Below, piece after piece: positions 25,566 through 33,806 of a stretch of 64,000 nt of DNA. A model generated the notes under the pieces. It was given only the letters and a program-made list of their open reading frames with translations. It was not told where the DNA came from and did no database searches. Every line of letters begins with the position of its first letter. Within the stretch, counting starts at the first letter, position 1. The translations under genes were made by a program, and so were the position numbers. The DNA is from Hyphomonas sp. (GTDB taxonomy: Bacteria; Pseudomonadota; Alphaproteobacteria; Caulobacterales; Hyphomonadaceae). The stretch covers positions 162,442-226,441 of the forward strand of contig WGNP01000014.1 of the NCBI GenBank assembly GCA_016124495.1, in the 5' to 3' direction.

Positions 25566-26531
25566 TTAGCGCGCCGGCTTGTAATGGGCTGCGATCGCGT
25601 CATCCAGGCGCGTGATGAATTGGCGTCCCGAGAGCCGCTCAACCGACAAGGCGCGCTGGCGCGCCGAGACTTCCAGGCATTCGAAAATGTTGTCGTCCGG
25701 GTCGCGTCCGTAGAACAGCCTCCCGAATGCGTTCGAAACGGGCGGCGCGTGGAGTAGGATTCCGGCGGCGGCGAGGCGGCCATACTCTTCGTCCGCATTG
25801 CCGACTTCAAAGCAGATATGGTTCCAGCCAGGCCCTGTTGCGTCCTTGCGCGGATCCGGCGTTGTGCGGGGTACGTTATACTCCCAGAATTCCAGCGTTG
25901 CATTTGCAAGTCGGATCCAGGCGCCTTTGAAGACGATCCCTTCCAGCCCCGCAACCCGGTCAAAGGAGCGATGCGGACCGAAGGAGCCGCGATTGTGGAC
26001 CTTGGTGCCCGTCAGGAATTCGTAAAACGCAGTGAGCCGATCAATATCCGGCGTAACAATTGCCGTGTGAGCATACCAGGGCCGGGTCTGGTCTGCCGGC
26101 CCCCAGGGGACACCTTCGAGCTCGATTATGTTTCCTTCTGGATCGCGGACGTAGGCATACAGCGCGCCCGTGCCAAGACCGCTTGGCCTTGCATGCCAGC
26201 GCGTTCCGTTTTCAGCGCACCGATCGAACAGGGGGTCCACCTCGATCGCCTGGAGGCATGCGTGACGAATGCCGGCTTCATGGACGGTATGGCTTCGTTC
26301 GGGGACGCCTGCATTCGCATCGAATTGAAAGAGTTCAAGGTGACCGGTCGGGCCGGTCAGAAACGCAACCTTTGCGGACGGGTTTTCAGCCTGCATTAAA
26401 GCGCGGGTTTCAGGAATGTCTTCAACCTCAAACCGGGCGGCGACCTTGAACCCGAAGCACCCGGTCCAGTAGGCAATCGCCTTTTCGAGGTCGAGCACGG
26501 AAAGCCCGGTATGGTGGATCCCTTTCATCAT
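25566..26531 (-). CDS. Double VOC (glyoxalase/extradiol-type) protein
   Basis: The 321-residue protein holds two VOC domains, about residues 3-140 and 150-285. Potential metal ligands are H6-H7 (GIHHTGLSV) and E in GHLELFQF of the first, and H in WYAHTAIV, GWNHICFEV and E in NIFECLEV of the second. The H-H-E set of the second domain fits extradiol ring-cleavage dioxygenases, but simple lyase or resistance functions are also possible. A tail of about 35 residues follows. It lies 19 bp behind the MFS gene, in one operon. Confidence 0.75.
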   Translation of the reverse strand: MMKGIHHTGLSVLDLEKAIAYWTGCFGFKVAARFEVEDIPETRALMQAENPSAKVAFLTGPTGHLELFQFDANAGVPERSHTVHEAGIRHACLQAIEVDPLFDRCAENGTRWHARPSGLGTGALYAYVRDPEGNIIELEGVPWGPADQTRPWYAHTAIVTPDIDRLTAFYEFLTGTKVHNRGSFGPHRSFDRVAGLEGIVFKGAWIRLANATLEFWEYNVPRTTPDPRKDATGPGWNHICFEVGNADEEYGRLAAAGILLHAPPVSNAFGRLFYGRDPDDNIFECLEVSARQRALSVERLSGRQFITRLDDAIAAHYKPAR

Positions 26532-26550
26532 CGGCAGATGTTCCTTTTGG

Positions 26551-27894
26551 TCAGGCTGGCGTTTCGCGAGTTGTTATCTCTGAATCTATCATTTTCCGGA
26601 TCTCCCGGTGGCGGGCCTCGGTTAGCGAATATCTGATCGTCAGCCAGGCGGCCACCAGCACCAGCACGGCAGGAATGACGCTGTAACAAAGCGTGAGGAC
26701 ATTCAGGGCGTGCGGCGCCGTCTCGCCTCTGGACTCGAAATCAATGGCGCCGAGAATGATCAGTGGCAGCGATGCGCCGAGAGCGTAGCCGATTTTCTGA
26801 ATCATTGCGGCCAAGGCGTAGAAGAGCCCCTGCTGGCGATCTCTCGTCCTGGCCGTATCGATGTCTGCCGTATCGGCGATCATGGCAGGTGGGAGCATCA
26901 GGACCGGGCCATAGCAGGCCCCCTTGATGACGAACAGGGCGATGAAGGCGAATTCCTGACCCTGGCCCACGAAGAACATCGAACCGTTCGTGATCGCTAT
27001 GATAACGAACGCAAGCGTCAACGCGCGGTGCTTCTCGATCCGTTGCGCCAGCCAAAGCCAGAAAGGCACCATGACCAGTGCGGCAACGAAGTAATAGAAA
27101 TACACCGCGCCGATATTTGTTACTCCGACAACATCCCTCGCAAAAAAGAGGGTGATTGTCTGGCGAAAGACTTCGCCGATGGTCCCGATGAGCAGCACAA
27201 GGACAATACGGGAGAACGGTCCGTTGCTTGCCAGCAGTCCGAGGCTGTTGCGCAGGCTGAACGGGGTCTTCACCCGGGGCGCATCGGGCTCCGGCACGGT
27301 GAAGAAGACGATTGTCGCCGCTGTGGGCAGGGCGATCAGGATGAAGGTGCTGAGTTCCCTCATTACGTCGCCGCTGTTGGCGCCGGCTCTTGCCAGCACG
27401 ACGGCCGGAATCAGGGTCGAGATAATAAGGCCCGAAATGTCGAAAAAGCGTGCGCTTGAAGTAATCCGGGTGCGGGTATGGTAGTTCGTCGAGAGTTCTG
27501 CGCCCCAAGCTGCGTAAGGAATGCCGAGCAGGGTATAGCCGAAATAGACGAGCGAAACTGCGCCGAGGAAATAGTAGATGTTTATGCCATCGACCGGCCG
27601 AAACAGCAGGAACACGCCCGACATCATGACTACGGTGCCCAGCAGCAGCCAGACGCGCCGCCGACCGATGGAGGGGCGCCAGCGATCACTCAGAACACCG
27701 ACGAGGGGGTCAGTGATGAAATCCAACAGCCGTGCGAACAGAAAGGCGACGCCAATCATTTGCAAGCTGAGGTCAAGCTGGCCGGCATAGAGCGGGGCAA
27801 GATAGATCGCGATCGGCAGCCCGATTGTCCCGATCGGAAGGGACAGGGAGCCATAGGCAAGGATGGTCTTCAGAGACACATTCTGTTCGGGCAT
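26551..27894 (-). CDS. MFS transporter of the GPH/MFS_2 type (second copy)
   Basis: The 447-residue protein has about twelve hydrophobic helices and the GPH-type loop ARLLDFITDPLVGVLSDRW followed by GRRRVWLLLG. It is the same family as the carrier at 11664 but clearly divergent in sequence. ATG follows GAGGAGC. It leads an operon with the VOC gene and has operator copy 7 37 bp upstream. Confidence 0.84.
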   Translation of the reverse strand: MPEQNVSLKTILAYGSLSLPIGTIGLPIAIYLAPLYAGQLDLSLQMIGVAFLFARLLDFITDPLVGVLSDRWRPSIGRRRVWLLLGTVVMMSGVFLLFRPVDGINIYYFLGAVSLVYFGYTLLGIPYAAWGAELSTNYHTRTRITSSARFFDISGLIISTLIPAVVLARAGANSGDVMRELSTFILIALPTAATIVFFTVPEPDAPRVKTPFSLRNSLGLLASNGPFSRIVLVLLIGTIGEVFRQTITLFFARDVVGVTNIGAVYFYYFVAALVMVPFWLWLAQRIEKHRALTLAFVIIAITNGSMFFVGQGQEFAFIALFVIKGACYGPVLMLPPAMIADTADIDTARTRDRQQGLFYALAAMIQKIGYALGASLPLIILGAIDFESRGETAPHALNVLTLCYSVIPAVLVLVAAWLTIRYSLTEARHREIRKMIDSEITTRETPA

Positions 27895-27931
27895 AACGAC
27901 TGCTCCTCGCGCGCCGGTCTGCTGCCGGTTA

Positions 27932-27951
27932 TATTGTAATAAGCGTCAGTA
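27932..27951 (-). promoter_or_regulatory. Catabolic-regulon operator copy 7
   Basis: The minus strand reads TACTGACGCTTATTACAATA, with one change in the first half-site. It lies 37 bp before the MFS start. It is the last copy at the right end of the cluster. Confidence 0.7.
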
Positions 27952-28216
27952 GACTGCGGGGGAGCAAATGGCGTCAAGGGGTTTCAGGTTCTCCATACCA
28001 GGCATCGATCATGGCGAGGTATGCGGCGCGGAAGTCGCCGCCGGAGACCTGAGTCAGACATATCCTGCCGGTGAAAGTCCAGTATCTTCACCACCTCTCC
28101 CAGTTCGACCACCCGACACTCCTGCCCGGCCATCGGGAAAAGCTTCAGGCAAATCGTGCCGCCGGCCTTTCCGGGCGCGCCCGGGAAGGCCGGCTCAAAC
28201 ACCAAACTGGGGAAAA
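27952..28216. other. Non-coding interval with long palindrome
   Basis: No gene can be supported here. A minus-strand frame exists but shows no family similarity. The interval contains the palindrome at 28161-28194 and adjoins an IS3 orfA relic, so it may be debris of insertion events. Confidence 0.45.
28161..28194. repeat. 34-bp near-perfect palindrome
   Basis: GCCGGCCTTTCCGGGCG is followed directly by its complement with a single mismatch, so a 17-bp stem with no spacer can form. There is no T-run on either side. It may be a transposon end, a protein-binding site or a cruciform. Confidence 0.5.
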
Positions 28217-28560
28217 TCACTTCGGCACTTGTGGGGAGTATTCACCCGGCACTGACAGGTCCTTCAAAGCCGTGTTCTCGAGCATCGCTTCAGCCAGCAG
28301 ACGCTTCAGCTTGGCGTTCTCATCCTCAAGCACCTTCAGGCGCTTGGCATCGCAGACGTCCATGCCGCCAAACTTTGCGTTCCAGCCGTAGAAAGTGGCC
28401 GATGACATCCCGTGCTTCCTGCAGAGATCGGCGACGGTCATCTCCGCCTCGTTCTGCCTCAGGATCTCAATGATCTTCTCTTCCGAATAGCGTGATCGCT
28501 TCATAATCCAGGCCCTTCTCCTTAAGGCCGGATCCTAGCATCAGATGGAGGAATTGACCT
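28217..28560 (-). mobile_element. IS3-family relic carrying orfA only
   Basis: A 95-codon frame (28217-28504) starts MKRSRYSEEKIIEILRQNE and continues with DLCRKHGMSSATFYGWNAKFG and a leucine-zipper-like stretch, the typical orfA of IS3 (IS407-like) elements. It ends abruptly in an unrelated tail after ENTALKDL, and no orfB follows, so the element is truncated at about 28255. Upstream, near 28510-28560, is the likely left end of the element. It belongs to a different IS3 type from the relic at 10210. Confidence 0.8.
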
Positions 28561-28674
28561 GCTCCTCAAAAACTCCAGCTCCGCGTGAGGGAGAATTTGG
28601 GAGCGTTTCAATAGGAGGCCAGACTCTCGATACGAATGAGGGACGCCAGGGGCTCGGGTCATTCCTCGCTCGCA

Positions 28675-30207
28675 TCAGGTTTGAGAAATCGCCTCTCGCA
28701 GCGTATCTGCAATGATATCGGCAAACGGACCAATATTCCCGGCGACGCTCGCTTGTTCGAGGGCGGACATGTATGCGTCGCGCTGTTCTACGCGGATGAT
28801 GGTCCAGGGTAATCCGGCGGCGGCCATCATCACGTTCATCAGGAACCGCGCGGTGCGGCCGTTGCCGTCGAAATAGGGATGGATGTAGACGAAGATGAAG
28901 TGACCGAGCACGATGCGGGCGGCAGGGTTTTCTTCTTCGCTGAGCAACTCGAAAAAGACCGGCATACAGTCGCGGACTGCCTCGACCCGGAGGGGCACAT
29001 GCATTGAACGGCGGATGTAGACGGGGCCGTTTCTGTATCCGGCGAGTCGGGCCGCGGGAACGAGACCCGCGGTGATGGATGGCGTGAACAGTTCACGATA
29101 CCAGCTGCCAAGGTCATCATTCACGGCCTGGCCTGGATTTTTGCCCTCGAGGACGGCGCGGATGGTTTGCTTGACGGCCTGGAAAGCCAGCCAGTACCCG
29201 CGCGCCGCGAGCGCGTTCTTGTGTTCGAGGTCCTGGGCGTTGGCCTCCGGGTTCCAGGCGCCCGTCCTCACCCGCTCAATCAGCTCACGGGACACCCTGT
29301 AGCCTTCGATGGATAGCGAGTGATAGGCGTCGGTGACGTAGACGGCTTCAACCGCTTCAATATAGGCGTCGATATCATTTGGGGCAGGTTGGGCCGGCGG
29401 CAGGCGCGCGATGACGTCTTCCCGCATGCCCGACCAGAGAAGGCGTATCCGGTTCACATGCGCAGACACCGGGCGGCCCACTCCCATGACAGGAATGACC
29501 CGATCGAACGGATCCGACTCGCGCACTTCGTGAAGGGCGGCCTTCATGGCAGCAAGGATATCATCCGCGATGCGGGAATTGCCGATATTGCGGAAAGCGC
29601 CTGCGAGACGCCCGGCAGCGCGGGTGTGCCCGCCGGCAAGCAGGCGGGCGAGAAGTCCCGAAGCATCCGGGATAGTTGCAAGCAGGGCGCGCGCGTCGGT
29701 CGGATGATTGGCGAAGAATCTGTCGCTGACAAGGATCAGCGCGGCTTCGAGTGTGAACACACGCATATTGTCGACGCTCGTCAGGTCGCCGCCTTCGGCA
29801 ATGCGCGCGCGCGCCTCGAAGACTGACGTTCCATGCGGAAAGTCGGTCGCGCCATTGCGCGCGTTCGGCGCCCGGACCATGAGTTGTGCCGGGACGGTCC
29901 GGTTCCCGGAAAGCAGGACAAGCGATTGTTCAGGTGACAGGCTCCAGGCTTCGCCGAAGCGGACGCCAAGATACTGCGCAGTAAAGTCCCAGAATGAGGT
30001 GTACCAGGCCGTACTCTCGCCAGCCGCTTCGTCCGGGCGTGATGACATGTACCAGCCTTTCATGACCTCCCTGATAAACCCCGCGTTCAGCAAACGCTCG
30101 CGGTGCGTTCGGGTGAGGTCGGTTGAGCGGATTGCAACGGTGCCGCCTGACTGCAGCGCCTCGAGCGCTTCAAGCGAAGCGGCAAGTTTTTCCGGAGCAA
30201 TCGCCAT
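28675..30207 (-). CDS. Fic family protein with AbiEi-like N-terminal domain
   Basis: The 510-residue protein has a canonical Fic motif HPYFDGNGRTAR beginning at H443, the active site for transfer of AMP or a related group from a nucleotide to a target. An inhibitory motif S297-x3-E301-G302 (SLSIEG) lies before the Fic core, so this is a self-inhibited class II type. The first 60-70 residues resemble the winged-helix part of AbiEi-like antitoxins (TDLTRTHRERLLNAGFIREVMKGWYM split over about residues 28-53). Such proteins may regulate their own synthesis. Target and trigger are unknown. The gene stands alone between an IS3 relic and a truncated MFS gene; three small inverted repeats lie upstream. 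Confidence 0.85.
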   Translation of the reverse strand: MAIAPEKLAASLEALEALQSGGTVAIRSTDLTRTHRERLLNAGFIREVMKGWYMSSRPDEAAGESTAWYTSFWDFTAQYLGVRFGEAWSLSPEQSLVLLSGNRTVPAQLMVRAPNARNGATDFPHGTSVFEARARIAEGGDLTSVDNMRVFTLEAALILVSDRFFANHPTDARALLATIPDASGLLARLLAGGHTRAAGRLAGAFRNIGNSRIADDILAAMKAALHEVRESDPFDRVIPVMGVGRPVSAHVNRIRLLWSGMREDVIARLPPAQPAPNDIDAYIEAVEAVYVTDAYHSLSIEGYRVSRELIERVRTGAWNPEANAQDLEHKNALAARGYWLAFQAVKQTIRAVLEGKNPGQAVNDDLGSWYRELFTPSITAGLVPAARLAGYRNGPVYIRRSMHVPLRVEAVRDCMPVFFELLSEEENPAARIVLGHFIFVYIHPYFDGNGRTARFLMNVMMAAAGLPWTIIRVEQRDAYMSALEQASVAGNIGPFADIIADTLREAISQT

Positions 30208-30229
30208 TTGTGTTCCGTTCCCAGCTTGT

Positions 30230-30312
30230 TGTGTTGCACAGAACCTAGCTTTTTCTGCTGTTCAATAATTATCTTTTTGTGTCGAACACTATTTAGCTTA
30301 TTGTGCGAATAA
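30230..30312. promoter_or_regulatory. Three short inverted repeats upstream of the Fic gene
   Basis: TGTGTTGCACA (30230-30240), GTGTCGAACAC (30279-30289) and TTATTGTGCGAATAA (30298-30312) are each self-complementary around a short centre, within an AT-rich stretch. Their number and spacing suggest sites for an autoregulator, possibly the Fic protein's own N-terminal domain. The latter idea is inference. Confidence 0.4.
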
Positions 30313-30518
30313 ATCGTTACTCCCAGCCAGGTTCACTCGGAAAAGCGTGCCTCACAGGCGAAAAAGACGGCGAACCCGTTTGATCTTTCGCGAGGCCCGA
30401 AGCCCCAATCAAGCCAGGTAAGCGTTTGAGCTTTCACGGCTGGCTCTGGCGCAATCGCAGCGACGCGGGACGCTACCGGCAGCCGTGGCGATTGAATCCC
30501 GAAATTCCGCTCGACCTG

Positions 30519-30825
30519 TCAGGGGTCGATGGCACGACTGCGTCCCGTTGCTGTGCCTGGCAGCAGGAACACGAACGCTCCCACACTCACGACGACAAGG
30601 GAGCAGATCATAGCGCGTCTGAACGGGTCTGTTTCGAAAAGAATCCAGGCGAGAATCGCAGACCCTGCCGCCGACGAAATTCCCAGTGTGGCGACCGCGA
30701 GGCCCATCACCGAACTGAAGTTTGCGTAGCCGAAGTAGCGGGATGCAAGATACGCGGCGATATCCCCTTCGGCGCCCTGAGACAGGCCAATCATCAACAT
30801 CGCGAGGATGAGGACAATCCATCCT
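30519..30825 (-). pseudogene. Truncated MFS transporter fragment abutting tRNA-Leu
   Basis: On the minus strand, residues such as LAMLMIGLSQGAEGDIAAYL and SRYFGYANFSSVMGL read as the start of the second half of an MFS carrier (gamma and following helices), ending after about 100 residues. There is no start codon of its own; the frame runs out of the tRNA gene. Both ends of the carrier are missing. The fragment lies directly beside the 3' end of tRNA-Leu, the typical place for integration debris. Confidence 0.75.
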
Positions 30826-30849
30826 TGGGAACTGGAAAACTTGCTCTTG

Positions 30850-30934
30850 TGGTGCGGATGAGAGGACTCGAACCTCCACACCTTGCGGCGCTGGAACCTA
30901 AATCCAGTGCGTCTACCAATTCCGCCACATCCGC
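30850..30934 (-). tRNA. tRNA-Leu (anticodon UAG)
   Basis: The minus strand folds into a class II tRNA: acceptor stem GCGGATG/CATCCGC, D-loop GGTAGACGC, anticodon stem CTGGA/TCCAG with loop TTTAGGT (anticodon TAG, reads CUA/CUN), a long variable arm (CGCCGCAAGGTGTG region) and the T-loop GGTTCGAGTCC. CCA is encoded. Genes left and right of it differ in character, so it probably marks the junction of core and accessory DNA. Confidence 0.96.
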
Positions 30935-31150
30935 ACGTCAGGGCCTCTTACGCGAGGGTTTTGCCGGGGGCAATCGCCCGTCTTCGGGGGCGTCCGCGCC
31001 GGGGCGGGGAGGGGCGCTGCAATCGCCCGCCGCGCGGCGTGGACAGGGCCTTCCCCATATGACATAAGCCGCCGCTTCAGGCAGGATTCAGCGTATCCGG
31101 GGCCCCAGGCGGCTCCCCCGGCGGCGCATTCATTTACGAAAGACGAGGAC

Positions 31151-32488
31151 ATGGAAGTCACGCAGACCAAGGCAGAAGGTCTCAGCCGCACCTTTGAGGT
31201 GAAGGTTAGCGCCACGGAACTCCAGGCGAAACTCGCCCAGCGGATCGAGGAAATCCGCCCGCAGATGAAGCTCAAGGGCTTCCGTCCGGGCAAGGTTCCC
31301 GCCGCCCATGTGCGCAAGATGTATGGCCGCGACCTGATGAGCGAGCTGATCGACAAGCTGGTCAACGAGACCAACCAGAAAGCCCTCGAGGACAGCGCCC
31401 TGCGTCCCGCCGGCCAGCCGGCCGTGAAGATGGACGGCGACATCGAGAAAGTCGTCAAGGGTGAGGCCGACCTGGCCTATCAGATGAATGTCGACGTGAT
31501 GCCGGAATTTACGCCCGTCGAGGCCGCGAGCCTGACGATCACGCGCCCGGTCGCCGAAGTCACCGACGAGCAGATCGACGAGTCGCTGAAGCGTATCGCC
31601 GGCCAGAACATCAAGTACGAGCCTCGCGGCGCCGACGAAGTGTCGGTCGATGGCGACGCCGTTATTGTTGACTTCGTCGGCAGGATCGACGGCGAAGCCT
31701 TCGAAGGCGGCACCGCCGAGCAGCAATCGGTCGTCCTCGGCTCGAACCGCTTCATCCCGGGTTTCGAAGAGCAGCTCGTCGGCGTCAAAGCCGGCGACGA
31801 GAAAGAGCTCAACGTCTCCTTCCCCGAGAACTACCAGGCCGCCAATCTCGCCGGCAAGGCCGCTGTCTTCGAGACGAAAGTCCATGAAGTCCGCGCCCCG
31901 CAGACGCCTGAGATCGACGAAGAGTTCGCCAAGGGCCTTGGCCTCGAAAGCCTCGAGCATCTGCGCGGCCTCGTGCGCGACCAGATCACCGCCGAACACG
32001 CCAACGCCTCGCGCGCCAAGGCCAAGCGTGACCTCCTCGACAAGCTCGACGCCGCCCACATCTTCGACCTGCCGCCCGGCATGGTGGAGCAGGAGTTCAA
32101 CCAGATCTGGCAGCAGCTGCAGACCGAAATGGATGCCGGCCGTGTGACGCCGGAAGAGAAAGTCAAACCGGAAGATGAGCTGAAAGCCGAGTACCGCAAG
32201 ATTGCCGAGCGCCGCGTGCGCCTCGGCCTCGTGCTGGCCGAAATGGGCCGCATCTCGGACGTGCGCATCACCGAGCAGGAAGTAAACCAGGCGCTGATCC
32301 GCGAAGCCCGCCAGTATCCGGGCCAGGAGCGGGAAGTGGTGCAATTCTTCCAGCGTAACGCCAACGCCATGGCCCAGCTGCGCGCCCCCATCTACGAGGA
32401 CAAGGTCGTCGACCACATTTTCGCGGTCGCCACGGTTGAGGAAACCACGGTTTCCCGAGACGAGCTCTTCAAGGAAGACGACGCTTAA
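31151..32488 (+). CDS. tig: Trigger factor
   Basis: The 445-residue ribosome-associated chaperone has its three regions: the N-terminal ribosome-binding domain with GFRPGKVP (residues 43-50), the FKBP-like domain (about 150-245, DAVIVDFVGRIDGEAFEGG and FIPGFEEQLVG) and a long helical C-terminal chaperone domain. It assists folding of nascent chains and has peptidyl-prolyl isomerase activity. The start follows ACGAGGAC. In many alphaproteobacteria clpP and clpX come next; here a DUF2336 gene follows instead. A strong terminator closes the unit. Confidence 0.95.
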   Translation: MEVTQTKAEGLSRTFEVKVSATELQAKLAQRIEEIRPQMKLKGFRPGKVPAAHVRKMYGRDLMSELIDKLVNETNQKALEDSALRPAGQPAVKMDGDIEKVVKGEADLAYQMNVDVMPEFTPVEAASLTITRPVAEVTDEQIDESLKRIAGQNIKYEPRGADEVSVDGDAVIVDFVGRIDGEAFEGGTAEQQSVVLGSNRFIPGFEEQLVGVKAGDEKELNVSFPENYQAANLAGKAAVFETKVHEVRAPQTPEIDEEFAKGLGLESLEHLRGLVRDQITAEHANASRAKAKRDLLDKLDAAHIFDLPPGMVEQEFNQIWQQLQTEMDAGRVTPEEKVKPEDELKAEYRKIAERRVRLGLVLAEMGRISDVRITEQEVNQALIREARQYPGQEREVVQFFQRNANAMAQLRAPIYEDKVVDHIFAVATVEETTVSRDELFKEDDA

Positions 32489-32512
32489 GCGTTGCTTCAG
32501 GGGCGCAATTTG

Positions 32513-32544
32513 AAAACCGGCCGGAGCGATCCGGCCGGTTTTTT
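32513..32544 (+). terminator. Rho-independent terminator after tig
   Basis: Thirteen-base arms (AAAACCGGCCGGA / complement) around GCGA, followed directly by six T. It lies 25 bp after the tig stop. Confidence 0.93.
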
Positions 32545-32643
32545 CTTTGCGCCGCAGCGCACGAATTGCGGCTTGGTAAACGGATATTAACCAGCCTCGC
32601 CGAGGGTCTGGCCAGATTGCGAATCTGAAGATTGAGCCCGCCC

Positions 32644-33804
32644 ATGACGGTCCAGAGCATCCGGCCCCAGCTGACTGAGGGCGACATCGTTCGCCTGATG
32701 CGGGGAGAAACCCCCGAGCAGCGCGCCTCGGTCGCGCACCGTCTCTGCCGCCGCATTGCGCTGGACGTGCTGTCCGACACCGAGAAGGCGTTCGCCGAGG
32801 AGATCATCGCTATCCTCGCCGAGGACGCGGCAGATCTCGTGCGCCGCACGCTCGCAGTCACCCTGCGCGCCTCTCCGATCCTGCCGCGCGAGGTCGCGCT
32901 GAAACTCGCGCGCGACATCGAAGCGGTCGCGATCCCGGTTCTCCAGGACTCGCCCGTGTTTTCGGATGAAGACCTCGTCGAGCTCGTCCTGTCCGTCACC
33001 GCCGCCAAACAGGCCGCTATTGCCAACCGCGACGCCCTGTCGATCACGATCACCGAAATCATCTCCGAGCACGGCGCGGTGGAAGCCGTCCGCGCCCTGT
33101 CCGCCAACCGCGGCGCGGAGTGGACGGACAAGGCCTATGACGACACGCTCCGCCGCTTCGGCCGCGACGAGATCGTCCAGGCGGGCCTCATCAAGCGCGA
33201 CTTCATCCCGACACATATTGCCGAGAAGATGGTCTCGCTGGTCTCCGGCCAGCTGTTCGACATTCTCGTGAACCGCCACGAACTCCCGGCCCAGCTCGCC
33301 ATTGACCTTGCGGCCAGCGCCCGCGAGCGCGCGACGATCGATCTGGTCGAGCAGGCGGGCCGCACCAACGACCTGCCGCGCTTCGTGTCGCAGCTTAACC
33401 TCAATGGCCGCCTCTCGAACTCGCTGATCATGCGCGCGCTCTGCTGCGGGCAGATGCGCTTCGTCGAGCATGCCCTGGCCGAACTTTCAGGCGTCTCCCA
33501 CCAGCGCATCTGGCTGATGATTCACGATGCCGGCCCGCTAGGCCTTCAGGCGGTGTTCGACCGTGCCGGACTGCCGCGCAAGATGTTGCCCGCCTTCAAG
33601 GCCGCCGTCACCGTCTTCCATGATACCCAGCATGATGGCGGCCCGAACGACCGCGCGCGCTTCCGTGCGCGGATGATCGAGCGCGTGCTGACGCAGTTCC
33701 AGGCGATCCCGAAGGACGACCTCGACTATCTGCTCGACAAGCTCGACTATTATTCCCAGATGGCCTCGCGGGAAGACGCGCTCGAGGACACCGACGCGGC
33801 CTAG
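32644..33804 (+). CDS. DUF2336 domain-containing protein
   Basis: The 386-residue protein is made of repeated helices (VAHRLCRRIALDVLS, TAAKQAAIANRDALS, QIWLMIHDAG-like segments) as in the DUF2336 family of Alphaproteobacteria, which is considered a helical-repeat protein of unknown function. It is not exported and has no visible catalytic motif. ATG 32644 follows an in-frame TTG at 32632; the ATG is preferred. It converges with the EAL-like gene, two bases apart. Confidence 0.8.
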   Translation: MTVQSIRPQLTEGDIVRLMRGETPEQRASVAHRLCRRIALDVLSDTEKAFAEEIIAILAEDAADLVRRTLAVTLRASPILPREVALKLARDIEAVAIPVLQDSPVFSDEDLVELVLSVTAAKQAAIANRDALSITITEIISEHGAVEAVRALSANRGAEWTDKAYDDTLRRFGRDEIVQAGLIKRDFIPTHIAEKMVSLVSGQLFDILVNRHELPAQLAIDLAASARERATIDLVEQAGRTNDLPRFVSQLNLNGRLSNSLIMRALCCGQMRFVEHALAELSGVSHQRIWLMIHDAGPLGLQAVFDRAGLPRKMLPAFKAAVTVFHDTQHDGGPNDRARFRARMIERVLTQFQAIPKDDLDYLLDKLDYYSQMASREDALEDTDAA

Positions 33805-33806
33805 TT

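Noticed and set aside
13176..27951. Reading the repeated TTGACG ... TATAAT as ordinary sigma-70 promoters
   Set aside because: The two parts are only 5-6 bases apart, not about 17, and several copies point away from their gene. An operator explains orientation and symmetry better.
28217..28504. IS3 orfA frame as an independent regulator gene
   Set aside because: The HTH and leucine-rich pattern is that of IS3 orfA, and the C-terminal part is replaced by unrelated sequence.
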